Below, one piece after another: positions 8,840 to 16,996 of a stretch of DNA of 36,086 bases; the stretch's first letter is position 1, and the number at the start of each line of letters is the position of its first letter. The notes beneath the pieces were generated by a model. It was not told where the DNA came from. It searched no databases and worked only from the letters and a program-made list of their open reading frames with translations. The stretch covers positions 1 through 36,086 of the forward strand of contig JAAYCQ010000062.1 in NCBI GenBank assembly GCA_012729715.1, written 5' to 3'. The position numbers and the translations under genes are program-made. The DNA comes from Syntrophomonadaceae bacterium (GTDB lineage Bacteria > Bacillota > Syntrophomonadia > Syntrophomonadales > Syntrophomonadaceae).

Positions 8840-10309
8840 TTATTTATAGAAAAACAGAACATCATAATAGGAAGCTACATCATCGTTGGTTGCAGGAATG
8901 AGATAGCCTTTTTCCAGCAGAGTTTTCAAACGGCAATCGTTTTCGGTTGCTGTCCAGCCAAACAAATCGGCTATATCGGAGAAGGTATTAGGCTCAGTAC
9001 CTATGCCCAGGGCTTTTTCACCCATGACACGGAAGAAAAATGACTTATTACTAATCTGGGCAGGGTCATTATCTTCAAGGTTACCAACTAAAGAACCATT
9101 AATCACGACATTATTAAACCTGACCAGTCCGTATTTGGCGGTCAAATTGATTTTGGCTAAATCGACCTTTTCTGCATCGGGTCTTGTTTTATTGGCATCT
9201 ACTACCCGCTTATGCACGACTTCGCCAGGTATTCCTGTGCCTGGAGGAATGCTCAGGGTCAGGTTACCGAAAGCAGAATCGCCTATGGTAAGATTCTGCT
9301 GAAATACGATGGTTTCCGCACAAACAATCAGACTGTGGGGATTAGGAACAGCTTTGACACTGAGCGGTATTAACGAAGTATTATAATAAAGATCAAGGGG
9401 ACAGTTAAATCTTATGCGTTTGGCCTGCAGACCGGTAACCGAATAATTAAATAAGTCCTGATTGAGTAGATCGGCATTTCCTGCGAGTGCTTGAAATATA
9501 AAATTTATCACGTCTATCATATATAAAAACGTATTTCCAAGACCTGAAGTTCGAGCTTCAATCTCCTCCCGCAGGGTACCGTTGGCATAGAGGGTTTCAT
9601 CGGAAGCAGTTACAGTATCTGTATTAATTTCCACAATACCTTCAGTTACGTGGTAGGTAGCAGTATACTCCTGACCATTCTTGTCAGTGACAACTCTGCT
9701 GGACGGACCCGGTATAATAGTCCAATTGTACCATTTGTAGGGGGGGGTTAATGAAATGCCTAATAAAGAGTTTATTTGGGATTCGTATTCACGGCATTCA
9801 TACCATGAATCACCACTTGTAACATCAGCATCATTCAATTTTTCTGACTCAGCGGTTACCGTTGCCGAATGGGAACCTATGCTGACCGTAGAAGTTACGG
9901 TACAGATACCTGCACTGGCGTCAAAGGTTTGTACTGTTGTGACGATGCTGTCCTGGCCTGCATTGGCAGCAGTCTCCTCTTTAAACTCGTTGTCGCCGGA
10001 ATCATAACGGGTATAAAAAGTGAAATTTTCATCTGTTGCACCGATGCCGGTATATTTGCTGGGGTCAGCCAGGAATTTAGCCGTCCAGGCTTCCTTGGTA
10101 GCGTCCACGGCAGAGCGGGCCAGGTATTTGCACCGCAGATCCGGATTCAGCCTGGTGGATTGCTTGAGCGAACTCTGGCTGGCAGTATAGGCAGTTGTAC
10201 CCAGCAGGGTAAATACCACCAGCAGCATTAATACCAGTGGCAATGCTATACCGGAATTATTAAGCAGAGGTGACTTTTGCCGAGCCCATCTGTTATTTAC
10301 CAAATTCAT
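8840..10309 (-). CDS. PilX-like type IV pilus minor protein
   Basis: 489 residues from ATG 10309 with gtaagggaga upstream. The N-terminus has NNSGIALPLVLMLLVVFTLLGTTAYTASQSS, followed by KYLARSAVDATKEAW. This is the PilX_N pattern: Gly before a hydrophobic helix lacking the +5 Glu, then a helix beginning 'AR.A.D.A.' . PilX-type proteins are minor pilins that help assembly. The remaining roughly 400 residues are strand-rich, with a region (about 270-430) that looks like a polymorphic beta-helix or solenoid ('FQQNLTIGDSAFGNLTLS', 'VRFNNVVINGSLVGNL'), much larger than the usual 150-200 residues. It is the first long gene of the leftward pilin operon. Confidence 0.65.
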   Translation of the reverse strand: MNLVNNRWARQKSPLLNNSGIALPLVLMLLVVFTLLGTTAYTASQSSLKQSTRLNPDLRCKYLARSAVDATKEAWTAKFLADPSKYTGIGATDENFTFYTRYDSGDNEFKEETAANAGQDSIVTTVQTFDASAGICTVTSTVSIGSHSATVTAESEKLNDADVTSGDSWYECREYESQINSLLGISLTPPYKWYNWTIIPGPSSRVVTDKNGQEYTATYHVTEGIVEINTDTVTASDETLYANGTLREEIEARTSGLGNTFLYMIDVINFIFQALAGNADLLNQDLFNYSVTGLQAKRIRFNCPLDLYYNTSLIPLSVKAVPNPHSLIVCAETIVFQQNLTIGDSAFGNLTLSIPPGTGIPGEVVHKRVVDANKTRPDAEKVDLAKINLTAKYGLVRFNNVVINGSLVGNLEDNDPAQISNKSFFFRVMGEKALGIGTEPNTFSDIADLFGWTATENDCRLKTLLEKGYLIPATNDDVASYYDVLFFYK

Positions 10310-10413
10310 TCTCCCTTACATAAATGTTCAGGCCACATAGCCCAATTTATAATAGATGATATGTAGCAACCATTAATACCATAACTAAGATTAAGTGTAA
10401 TAATTGAGAACAT
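10306..10413 (-). CDS. Possible 35-residue leader ORF upstream of the PilX-like gene
   Basis: On the - strand, AAGGAGG (10417-10423) precedes an ATG at 10413 by three bases. The frame encodes 35 residues (MFSIITLNLSYGING...CKGE) and its TGA overlaps the ATG of the PilX-like gene in an ATGA arrangement. Too short for the ORF track. It could be a leader peptide coupled to pilX translation. The short spacing between the Shine-Dalgarno and ATG, and the lack of a recognisable product, make it uncertain. Confidence 0.3.
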   Translation of the reverse strand: MFSIITLNLSYGINGCYISSIINWAMWPEHLCKGE

Positions 10414-10637
10414 TTTCCTCCTTATATCATGATAACATCACTATCTGAAGAAATAAATAGATTCTTTTATATTATTTACCAATAGCAAATATTCTGATAT
10501 ATGGGACTATAAGCCTGGGTACGGTATGAAATAGTATTCCTTTTTAAGTATATGCGGCACAAAGTACTTTGCTGATAGTTATTTATTTTAGTCAATTTTA
10601 TGGAGGAATATGGTAAAAAAGGTAGAATAACAACTAA
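10414..10637. other. AT-rich divergent intergenic region between two pilin operons
   Basis: About 220 bases, markedly AT-rich, separate the leftward pilX-like operon from the rightward pseudopilin genes, so it should contain promoters in both directions. No near-consensus -35/-10 pair was found on either strand. A tggagg precedes ATG 10610, but that frame stops after six codons (MVKKVE). No riboswitch-like fold was recognised. Confidence 0.5.
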
Positions 10638-11108
10638 ATGAAGTTTAATCTGTTAATGCAGTTGCAGGTTGCGAATAGCACATTTAATCGGTCGAATCAT
10701 TGCTTAAGGCAGTCCGTATATGCAGAAGACGGGCTTACCCTGCTGGAAGTGATCGTATCCCTGGCACTAACTTTGATATTAATCGGAGGGTTATTGAATT
10801 TGATGTTGCTGGGGATAAATAATGTGTCTCAGGGTGGAGGGCGAACTGCGGCCTGTATTTATGCCAGTTCTTTACTAGAGGAAATGAAAGCTCGTCCGGA
10901 GTTATTGGCAGGAGTAGTTGGGCCAGGGCAGATAAGTGCTGACAGCATGCCTTTTTTACCGTGTCCCCCACCCGGAATTGAGGCCCAGATAGAATATAAA
11001 CCTTTGGCCGGGACACAACATTTATATATAGTCAATGTAAAGGTTTTAACGACCGGGGGGAACCATCAGTGGGAAGAAAGCGTGGTAGGAGTAGTTCCGG
11101 TGCCTTAA
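10638..11108 (+). CDS. Type IV prepilin-like protein, PilV/GspI-like
   Basis: 156 residues. A long leader of about 32 residues ends EDG, followed by LTLLEVIVSLALTLILIGGLLNLMLLGINN: a prepilin peptidase site with Glu at +5 and a hydrophobic helix. The segment after the helix ('TAACIYASSLLEEMKARPELL') resembles the 'A..LA...ME..RA' region of PilV/GspI pseudopilins. The start is uncertain: ATG 10638 lacks a clear ribosome binding site and a second ATG lies at 10656. It opens a compact + strand set of three pseudopilin genes that overlap one another. Confidence 0.7.
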   Translation: MKFNLLMQLQVANSTFNRSNHCLRQSVYAEDGLTLLEVIVSLALTLILIGGLLNLMLLGINNVSQGGGRTAACIYASSLLEEMKARPELLAGVVGPGQISADSMPFLPCPPPGIEAQIEYKPLAGTQHLYIVNVKVLTTGGNHQWEESVVGVVPVP

Positions 11109-11584
11109 ATTGCGGTGATTTCTTTTTCTCTGGTAATGATGAGCGGGGAATGATGCTGATGGACTTGTTGTTGGGATTGGCATTAGCTCTATTATTGATA
11201 GGAATTCTGCAACAGGTAGCGGGGTTGGTTCTTAGTGGATATAACACCAGCAGCAATCGTGCCCAGCTGCAGTATTCATCACGCATGGCCATGAATTGCA
11301 TACAGCAGGATATAAGAACTTCAAGGGATTTTCAGGTTAGTGCGGATGGCACCCAGCTGATTATTAACGATGCTAGTAATGAAAATGTCAAAATATATGC
11401 CAAGTATGGGAATCTTTATCGTACCTATGAGGGCACAGCTGTTCCGGTGGCGGAAAATTTGACCTCCGTTAATTTTATAAAGTTTGGTTCCAAACTACAG
11501 TGCGAATTGAAATTGCATAGTCAGGATGATGATTATGAGGTCAATTTCTTTTGTTTTTCCCGGGTGTTGCAGATGCAGGGGTAG
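11069..11584 (+). CDS. Type IV prepilin-like protein, PilW/GspJ-like
   Basis: 171 residues from GTG 11069, with ggggggaa about eight bases upstream, overlapping the previous gene by 40 bases. The leader ends DERG, followed by MMLMDLLLGLALALLLIGILQQVAGLV: a prepilin peptidase site with Asp instead of Glu at +5. Downstream, 'RAQLQYSSRMAMNCIQQDIRTSRDFQVS' matches the 'A...m...lr.DlR.A..v' region found in PilW/GspJ pseudopilins. A start nearer the cleavage site is not available because the next in-frame Met lies immediately after the Gly. Confidence 0.7.
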   Translation: MGRKRGRSSSGALNCGDFFFSGNDERGMMLMDLLLGLALALLLIGILQQVAGLVLSGYNTSSNRAQLQYSSRMAMNCIQQDIRTSRDFQVSADGTQLIINDASNENVKIYAKYGNLYRTYEGTAVPVAENLTSVNFIKFGSKLQCELKLHSQDDDYEVNFFCFSRVLQMQG

Positions 11585-12119
11585 GGGTAGGAATAAGTTA
11601 ACACTAGACCCGATAAAACATGATGAAGGCTATGTGATGGTCGGGGTTCTTTTTTATTTTCTGCTTTTGTATATTATTGCAATTGCCTTTATGGATTCTT
11701 CTTTCCTGGAGGGGTTAATAAGTATTAATCACCGCCAGGATGCTCAGGCTTTTGAAATGGCAGAGGGGGGTATACTGGTGGGGGTGGAAGAGATTTATAG
11801 TATTCTAAAAAGTGATTACAGCCACAGTCAGGACATTCCCACCGAGCTTATCCTGTCCCAAAAGGAATGGATTTTGCATGAGTCCGGAAAGGAAATTAGG
11901 TTTTATCTGGATAATCCAAAGTGTGTTTATGTTGATGAGGATGAGTGCCATTTTAAGTTTACCAGTAAAGGAGTCAGCCTTCCAGCGCAGAAAAGTTTGG
12001 TAGCAGAAGTACAGGTGGAATTTCTGGATATTTACAAAATCGCAGCTGATGGAGGGCTCGTATTTGACCGCCGCGAGTTTATTCCTCCGGCGAAAATTAT
12101 TTCATTTCAGTATAAATGA
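11526..12119 (+). CDS. PilX/GspK-like pseudopilin
   Basis: 197 residues as drawn, overlapping the previous gene by 59 bases. A basic stretch (CRGRGRNK) and the motif DEGYVMVGVLFYFLLLYIIAIAFM give a leader plus hydrophobic helix with Gly before the helix, followed by 'QDAQAFEMAEGGILVGVEEI', which matches the 'A...AEaGl..a' pattern of PilX/GspK N-termini. Family knowledge suggests a minor pilin without the +5 Glu. The start is unsure: ATG 11526, 11529 or 11535 keep the basic leader, whereas GTG 11634/ATG 11637 would begin inside the helix region. No terminator was seen after it. Confidence 0.6.
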   Translation: MMIMRSISFVFPGCCRCRGRGRNKLTLDPIKHDEGYVMVGVLFYFLLLYIIAIAFMDSSFLEGLISINHRQDAQAFEMAEGGILVGVEEIYSILKSDYSHSQDIPTELILSQKEWILHESGKEIRFYLDNPKCVYVDEDECHFKFTSKGVSLPAQKSLVAEVQVEFLDIYKIAADGGLVFDRREFIPPAKIISFQYK

Positions 12120-12267
12120 ACAGGGGAAGCAAATCTAATCCTTAATGCAGTCATTTTTATTTTTTAGCAGGAATATGCACATTTTACCTGAATTAATAGA
12201 CAGAAGCTAATTAATATGGACAATGAATGGGAATTATATTTAAAAGTGCTATTTTGGAGGGAGTATA

Positions 12268-13686
12268 CTGGATAAAGCAATACTGGAAAGAGTACTGGAA
12301 GAGGCTCTGAAAAAGGGCGGAGATTTTGCCGAGATATATATTGAAGAAAAACAGCTGAGCAATGTTTTTTGTGAAGATAACCGGATTGAAAAGGTTAATA
12401 GCGGCAGGGAAAAGGGTGCTGGGATCAGGGTAGTTAAGGACGGCAAAACGGCCTATGTCTATACTACCGATTTGAGCGAAGAAGGCTTGCTTAAAGCTGC
12501 TGCGGTAGCCCGGCATGCTTCTATAAACGGTAAGGAGACCCGCCCGATAGCGCTCTCACCTAAACAGCCTGCCTTTGCCATCAGCTGTAAACGTCTTCCG
12601 GATACCGTAAGTTTTGATGAAAAAATAGAATATGTGCTGGCGGCTAATAAAAGCGCTCGTGATGTTTCGGAGCAGATTCGCCAGGTTACGGTGGCGGCAG
12701 GGGATTTACACAAGAAGGTGATTATAGCTAATAGTGATGGTGAGCTGGCTGAGGACGAACGCACCCGCATCAGGGTGATAGTTAGTACCGTAGCTGCCCG
12801 TGATGGTATTATTCAGACCGGTTATGAATCGGCAGGAGGAGTATGCGGCTGGGAACTGCTGGAGGAAATTGCTTTTGAAGATATGGCTGAGAAGGCTGCC
12901 CGGTTGGCGGTTAATATGCTTTCAGCCCGACCCGCCCCGGCAGGGCGGATGCCGGTAGTAATGTCGTCCGAAGCTGGGGGGACTATGGTGCATGAAGCCT
13001 GCGGTCATGGCCTGGAGGCTGATTTAGTACAAAAAGGATTGTCGGTTTATAAGGATAAGATAGGTGAAAAGGTAGCAGCAAACGGGGTGAGTGTTATTGA
13101 TGACGCTACCCTGGATGGTAAGTACGGTACCTTTAGTTTCGATGATGAAGGCAACTACGGCCAGCGTACAGTTTTAATAAATGACGGGTTCTTAGAGCAG
13201 TATATGTATGACCGGTTGAGTGCTGTTAAAGATGGCCGGGATTCCACCGGTAACGGCCGGCGCGAGTCTTACCAGGATAAGCCTATTCCCCGTATGAGCA
13301 ACACCTTTATTGCTTCCGGCAAGGATGATCCGGAAACAATTATTAAGTCCACCACATCCGGCCTGCTGGTTAAAAAAATGGGTGGGGGACAGGTTAATAC
13401 TACTAATGGTGATTTTGTTTTTGATGTGCAGGAAGCCTTTATGATAGAAGACGGGGAAGTCGCATACCCGGTTCGGGGTGCCACCCTGACGGGCAACGGG
13501 CCCAGGGTGTTAAATAGTATAGACATGATAGGCAAAGACCTGGGTTTTAGTATCGGGGTCTGTGGTAAAGATGGCCAGGGGGTACCGGTAGCGGATGCCC
13601 AGCCTACTATTCGCATTAAAGAGTTAACCGTTGGAGGAACTGCCCCCACTGGCGGTCCGGCCAAACGCAAAATACGGAGAGTGTAG
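12268..13686 (+). CDS. tldD: TldD, metalloprotease subunit of the TldD/TldE complex
   Basis: The track ORF (12472, 404 residues) is truncated at an internal TTG. The same frame is open and clearly TldD-like back to 12268 ('ERVLEEALKKGGDFAEIYIE'), giving 472 residues, the usual family length. There is no ATG, GTG or TTG in the added part: the start must be CTG 12268 (GGAGG seven bases upstream) or ATA 12265. An in-frame TAA at 12241 bars a longer gene. The zinc motif HEACGHGLEAD is present (HExxxH type). TldD pairs with TldE/PmbA to degrade or mature small peptides such as modified microcins; the physiological substrate in Clostridia is unknown. pmbA follows after a repeat-filled spacer. Confidence 0.9.
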   Translation: MDKAILERVLEEALKKGGDFAEIYIEEKQLSNVFCEDNRIEKVNSGREKGAGIRVVKDGKTAYVYTTDLSEEGLLKAAAVARHASINGKETRPIALSPKQPAFAISCKRLPDTVSFDEKIEYVLAANKSARDVSEQIRQVTVAAGDLHKKVIIANSDGELAEDERTRIRVIVSTVAARDGIIQTGYESAGGVCGWELLEEIAFEDMAEKAARLAVNMLSARPAPAGRMPVVMSSEAGGTMVHEACGHGLEADLVQKGLSVYKDKIGEKVAANGVSVIDDATLDGKYGTFSFDDEGNYGQRTVLINDGFLEQYMYDRLSAVKDGRDSTGNGRRESYQDKPIPRMSNTFIASGKDDPETIIKSTTSGLLVKKMGGGQVNTTNGDFVFDVQEAFMIEDGEVAYPVRGATLTGNGPRVLNSIDMIGKDLGFSIGVCGKDGQGVPVADAQPTIRIKELTVGGTAPTGGPAKRKIRRV

Positions 13687-13694
13687 CGGGGAAA

Positions 13695-13850
13695 CGGAAT
13701 TTTTCGACGCGGAAGGACGCGGATACTCTTCGGGAATTACGTGGTTCCATTAACCTGAGTGAAGTCTGGGTTGAGTGCCGGACTCTTTATTTTAATCCTA
13801 AACAAATCCGCGTGGTTCCCTATAATGTCCGCGGAATCCGCGTCTAAATA
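13695..13850. repeat. Imperfect inverted-repeat element in the tldD-pmbA spacer
   Basis: The spacer carries GACGCGGAAGGACGCGGATA near its left end and, inverted near its right end, GACGCGGATTCCGCGGAC, so the two ends form an imperfect terminal inverted repeat. An inner hairpin (AGTCTGG / CCGGACT) lies between. A related copy lies at 35763-35833. It resembles a small non-autonomous element; no ORF inside. Confidence 0.6.
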
Positions 13851-13861
13851 GGTGGTGTAGT

Positions 13862-15205
13862 TTGATGGAAAGTTTTTTAAGAAATACAGGGGAGAAGGCT
13901 CTGGAGTTGGCCCGGAAAAGAGGGGTGGAGGCGGAAGCTTTTCTGCTGCAGGGCCGGGAATTAAGTATAGAGGTTATAGAGGGACAGGTCGAGACCTTTA
14001 AGGAAGCAGAAGAGGCAGGTCTGGGACTAAGAGTAATCAACCAGGGCCGGCTGGGCTTTGTTTTTACCAGTGATCTGTCGGACCAGGCGGTAAAGCAAGT
14101 GGTTGAAGACGCTATCAGTATTTCCCGTTACACCGAAGCCGACCCTCATAATTGCATACCCCAGGGTAAATATGACTATCCGGTTTTAGAGGTTTATGAT
14201 CCGGCCATACCTGCTGCCAGCTTGGAGGCTAAAATTGAGCTGGCCCGGGAAGTGGAGCGGGTTGCCCGCTTAAGTGATTCTAGAATTAGTATTGTCGAGC
14301 GGGCTGGTTACGAGGATGGTGAATTTACCAGTGTTATTATGAATACTAACGGGGTTTATGCCAGCGGCAGGGGTAATTTCTGTGGCATTTATATCTTTCT
14401 GGTAGGAGAGGAAAATGGGGATGCTCAGAATGGTTTTTCCGTAATGATGAGGAAAAACTATAAGGATTTGGATGCAGGTTTTACCGGGAGGGAAGCTGCC
14501 GACAATGCCCTAAGAGCTCTTCATGCCCGTACTATAAATTCAGCCCATTTGCCCTGTGTGATGGAACCTTATGTAGTTACCCGCTTTTTAAGTTTGCTGG
14601 CACAAATGGTAGATGCCGGGATGGTACAAAAGGGCAAGTCTCTTTTTGCGGGAAAGCTGGAACAAGCAGTAGCGGCACCGGTGATAAATTTGGTAGACGA
14701 TGCTACCTGGACCGGTGGAATAGGGACTTTTCCCTTTGACGGTGAAGGGGTTCCATCTCGGAAAAATATTATTATTAAGGATGGGATTCTGTCTGGTTAT
14801 CTTTATGACTGCTATAGCGCCAGCAAAGCCGGGGTTAAACCTTCTGGCAATGGGCAGCGGGGCTCATTTCGCAGTCTGCCTTCGGTGGGCACCAGTAATT
14901 TTATCTTGCAGGCTGGCAGCCTGAGCCAGCAAGAATTGTATGCTGATATTGAAAAGGGTTTATATATAACAGAAGTAATGGGTATGCATACGGCTAATCC
15001 GATATCAGGAGATTTCTCCGTAGGTGCCGCCGGTATTATGATAGAAAACGGTAAATTAACTTATCCGGTACGGGGTGCAACTATTGCCGGTAACCTGGGA
15101 GACTTTTTCTTGGATATTGAAGCATTAGGTAATGATCTGAGGTTTTTCGGAGGTAAAGCTGCCCCCAGCATACGCCTGAAGAGTCTCAGTATAGCGGGCG
15201 AGTAA
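13862..15205 (+). CDS. pmbA: PmbA/TldE, partner subunit of TldD
   Basis: 447 residues from TTG 13862 (or ATG 13865 immediately after), with AGGTGG upstream. Matches PmbA/TldE in length and layout: an N-terminal domain with 'LELARKRGVEAEAFLLQGRELSIEVIEGQVE', a middle beta domain, and a C-terminal domain with 'NPISGDFSVGAAGIMIENGKLTYPVRGATIAGNL'. The HExxxH metal site of TldD is absent, as expected for the non-catalytic partner. It forms a heterodimer with TldD, whose gene is directly upstream on the same strand. aroQ follows after about 16 bases. Confidence 0.92.
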   Translation: MMESFLRNTGEKALELARKRGVEAEAFLLQGRELSIEVIEGQVETFKEAEEAGLGLRVINQGRLGFVFTSDLSDQAVKQVVEDAISISRYTEADPHNCIPQGKYDYPVLEVYDPAIPAASLEAKIELAREVERVARLSDSRISIVERAGYEDGEFTSVIMNTNGVYASGRGNFCGIYIFLVGEENGDAQNGFSVMMRKNYKDLDAGFTGREAADNALRALHARTINSAHLPCVMEPYVVTRFLSLLAQMVDAGMVQKGKSLFAGKLEQAVAAPVINLVDDATWTGGIGTFPFDGEGVPSRKNIIIKDGILSGYLYDCYSASKAGVKPSGNGQRGSFRSLPSVGTSNFILQAGSLSQQELYADIEKGLYITEVMGMHTANPISGDFSVGAAGIMIENGKLTYPVRGATIAGNLGDFFLDIEALGNDLRFFGGKAAPSIRLKSLSIAGE

Positions 15206-15221
15206 TAGAGGAGTGGATAGT

Positions 15222-15680
15222 TTGAGCGGGGGAATTTTAGTATTAAACGGACCTAATCTTAATTTGCTGGGACAGCGGGAACCAACTCTTTATGGCAACC
15301 AGAGCCTGGAGGAAATTAACCAGGAATTGGAGGAGATGGCGTCTGCGACAGGAATAAGGGTTGAGTTCTTCCAGTCTAATCATGAGGGTGAGCTGGTAGA
15401 TCGTATACAGCAGGCCCGGGATGATTTTGAACTTATTATTATAAATGCCGGCGCCTTTTCTCATTACAGCATTGCCCTCCATGATGCGCTGCGGGCAGTT
15501 AATCTACCGGTTATTGAAGTTCACCTGTCTAATATTTATACTCGCGAGGAATTCCGGCATCAATCCCTCATTTCGCCGGTAGCAGTAGGAGGAATTTTTG
15601 GCTTCGGAGCCCTGTCTTACCGCCTGGCCTTTTTGGCTGCCTGTGAGATTATTAAAAAGGGCGTAAGAAGTAAGGGGTGA
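15222..15680 (+). CDS. aroQ: Type II 3-dehydroquinate dehydratase
   Basis: I prefer TTG 15222 (152 residues; AGAGGAG eight bases upstream) to the GTG at 15213. Type II dehydroquinase converts 3-dehydroquinate to 3-dehydroshikimate in the shikimate pathway and works as a dodecamer in the cytoplasm. Visible family motifs: ILVLNGPNLNLLGQREPTLYG with the catalytic Arg and Tyr, NHEGELVDRIQ, INAGAFSHYSIALHDAL, and VEVH-type 'IEVHLSNIYTREEFRHQS' with the catalytic His. It is close behind pmbA. aroQ next to an M24 peptidase and efp is a common order in Firmicutes. Confidence 0.95.
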   Translation: MSGGILVLNGPNLNLLGQREPTLYGNQSLEEINQELEEMASATGIRVEFFQSNHEGELVDRIQQARDDFELIIINAGAFSHYSIALHDALRAVNLPVIEVHLSNIYTREEFRHQSLISPVAVGGIFGFGALSYRLAFLAACEIIKKGVRSKG

Positions 15681-15703
15681 GGGGTTAGGATTTAGAAATC
15701 GGC

Positions 15704-15740
15704 GGTCGGCCGGGCAGACACACGGGTCTGCCCCTACAAT
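15704..15740. repeat. Dispersed palindromic repeat, copy A
   Basis: GGGCAGAC (15712-15719) and GTCTGCCC (15726-15733) form a perfect 8-bp stem followed by CTACA. The same unit occurs at 20242-20279 and, in the opposite orientation with a G/A change in the arms, at 22118-22149 and 22190-22224. REP-like intergenic repeat. Just upstream 'gtaaggggtgaggggtta' resembles the tandem at 20284-20349. Confidence 0.75.
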
Positions 15741-15787
15741 CCCAGAGCACACGCAACCAGGCGGCTGCCTATCCGCTTAATACTCTA

Positions 15788-15821
15788 TTTTGTTTCACGT
15801 GAAATAATGCGTGAAACAAAA
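15788..15821. promoter_or_regulatory. parS-like palindrome within a larger inverted repeat
   Basis: TGTTTCACGTGAAATA at 15791-15806 matches the ParB/Spo0J site parS (TGTTNCACGTGAAACA in B. subtilis) at 15 of 16 positions. A further half-site GTGAAACA follows at 15811, and the flanks form a perfect 12-bp inverted repeat TTTTGTTTCACG / CGTGAAACAAAA. There is no T-run for a terminator. ParB binding is inferred from the match only. Confidence 0.5.
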
Positions 15822-15847
15822 CATCAGCACCTATTCTATTTATTTAT

Positions 15848-15875
15848 TTTACATAAAGCCCGGTTACGGTAAAAT
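15848..15875 (+). promoter_or_regulatory. Sigma-A promoter for the aminopeptidase-efp operon
   Basis: TTTACA (15848-15853) and TAAAAT (15870-15875) are separated by 16 bases and lie 45 bases upstream of the aminopeptidase ATG. Good match to the vegetative consensus in an otherwise non-coding stretch. Confidence 0.55.
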
Positions 15876-15919
15876 AGAAAAGTAATCTATGTCTATTACC
15901 CCCAAAAGCGAGGATAATA

Positions 15920-16984
15920 ATGAACGAACGAATCAAGAAAATGCTGCTGTATATGGAAGGGAACCGGCTGGATGCATTTCTGGTAAGTAAAGGTGAGAAT
16001 ATTCGTTACCTTTCGGAATTTACCGGAGGTGAAGACGCCCGCTTGCTATTAACTCCACATCATCGCTATATATTTACTGATTCGCGCTACTTCGAGCAGG
16101 TAAAGCGGGAATGTCCGGAGTGGGAACTGGTGGAAATTCGGCCACCCGGAATAGAAGAACTGCACAAGGTTACTTCCAGGATGAATCGTATTGGGGTTGA
16201 GGGTCATGTTATCAGTTACAGCTCTTATCACCAGCTGGAACAATCCTTGCCGGAAAAATTAGTCCCACTAACCAATGTAGTTGAAAAACTACGCCAGGTA
16301 AAAGATGAAGGTGAGCTGCAAATGATACGGGAAGCTGCCCGTATCGGGGATGAGGTTTTTAGTGAGCTATGCCGGTATAAAATAGCTCCGGGAGTGAGCG
16401 AACGAGAGTTGGCCAGTCAGATAGTATATCTCTTAAGAAATAAAGGTTGTGATAATGAAGCCTTTCCTACCATTGCATTGGCCGGGGAGAATGCTGCTCT
16501 GCCCCATGGTCAACCGGGTGAAAGGCGGATAAAGCCAGGGGACATGCTTACCCTGGATTTTGGCGGATTTTATTCAGGTTATGCTTCTGATATGACCCGT
16601 ACCGTTGCTATTAGTGAAGCTCCGGCCGATTTTCAGCATAGATACCAGGTAGTACTGGAGGCTCAAAAACTGGGGGTTTCGCTGGTTAAGGCGGGGGCAG
16701 CTTGCCGAGATATTGATACGGCGGTGAGAAATTGTCTGAAGGATTACGGCCTGGGGGAATACTTTCAGCATGGCACCGGCCACAGCCTGGGACTGGAAAT
16801 TCATGAAGCACCGGCCATTTCCTCTCGCAGTGATGCCGTACTGGAAGAGAATATGGTAGTAACGGTGGAACCAGGTGTATATATAGCGGGATGGGGAGGA
16901 ATCCGGATTGAAGATACCGTAATAGTAAAAAACGGGGGATGCGAAGTCATAACCCACAGTGATAAAAACCTATTAATTATTTGA
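15920..16984 (+). CDS. M24 family Xaa-Pro aminopeptidase
   Basis: 354 residues. An N-terminal creatinase-type domain (1-125) is followed by the pita-bread catalytic domain. The five metal ligands expected for aminopeptidase P/PepQ are visible: Asp213 (TLDFGG), Asp224 (SDMTRT), His288 (GTGHSLGLEIHEAP), Glu317 (VEPGVY) and Glu331 (IEDTV). It releases N-terminal residues preceding proline, or cleaves X-Pro dipeptides; the sequence alone does not settle which. Start ATG 15920 with gcgagg upstream. efp begins 12 bases after its stop; this pairing is common in Firmicutes and links a proline peptidase with the factor that relieves polyproline stalling. Confidence 0.9.
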   Translation: MNERIKKMLLYMEGNRLDAFLVSKGENIRYLSEFTGGEDARLLLTPHHRYIFTDSRYFEQVKRECPEWELVEIRPPGIEELHKVTSRMNRIGVEGHVISYSSYHQLEQSLPEKLVPLTNVVEKLRQVKDEGELQMIREAARIGDEVFSELCRYKIAPGVSERELASQIVYLLRNKGCDNEAFPTIALAGENAALPHGQPGERRIKPGDMLTLDFGGFYSGYASDMTRTVAISEAPADFQHRYQVVLEAQKLGVSLVKAGAACRDIDTAVRNCLKDYGLGEYFQHGTGHSLGLEIHEAPAISSRSDAVLEENMVVTVEPGVYIAGWGGIRIEDTVIVKNGGCEVITHSDKNLLII

Positions 16985-16996
16985 TGGAGGGATAAG

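Noticed and set aside
10610-10630. Mini-ORF MVKKVE after tggagg
   Set aside because: Six codons only; the Shine-Dalgarno may be chance or belong to an unidentified leader.
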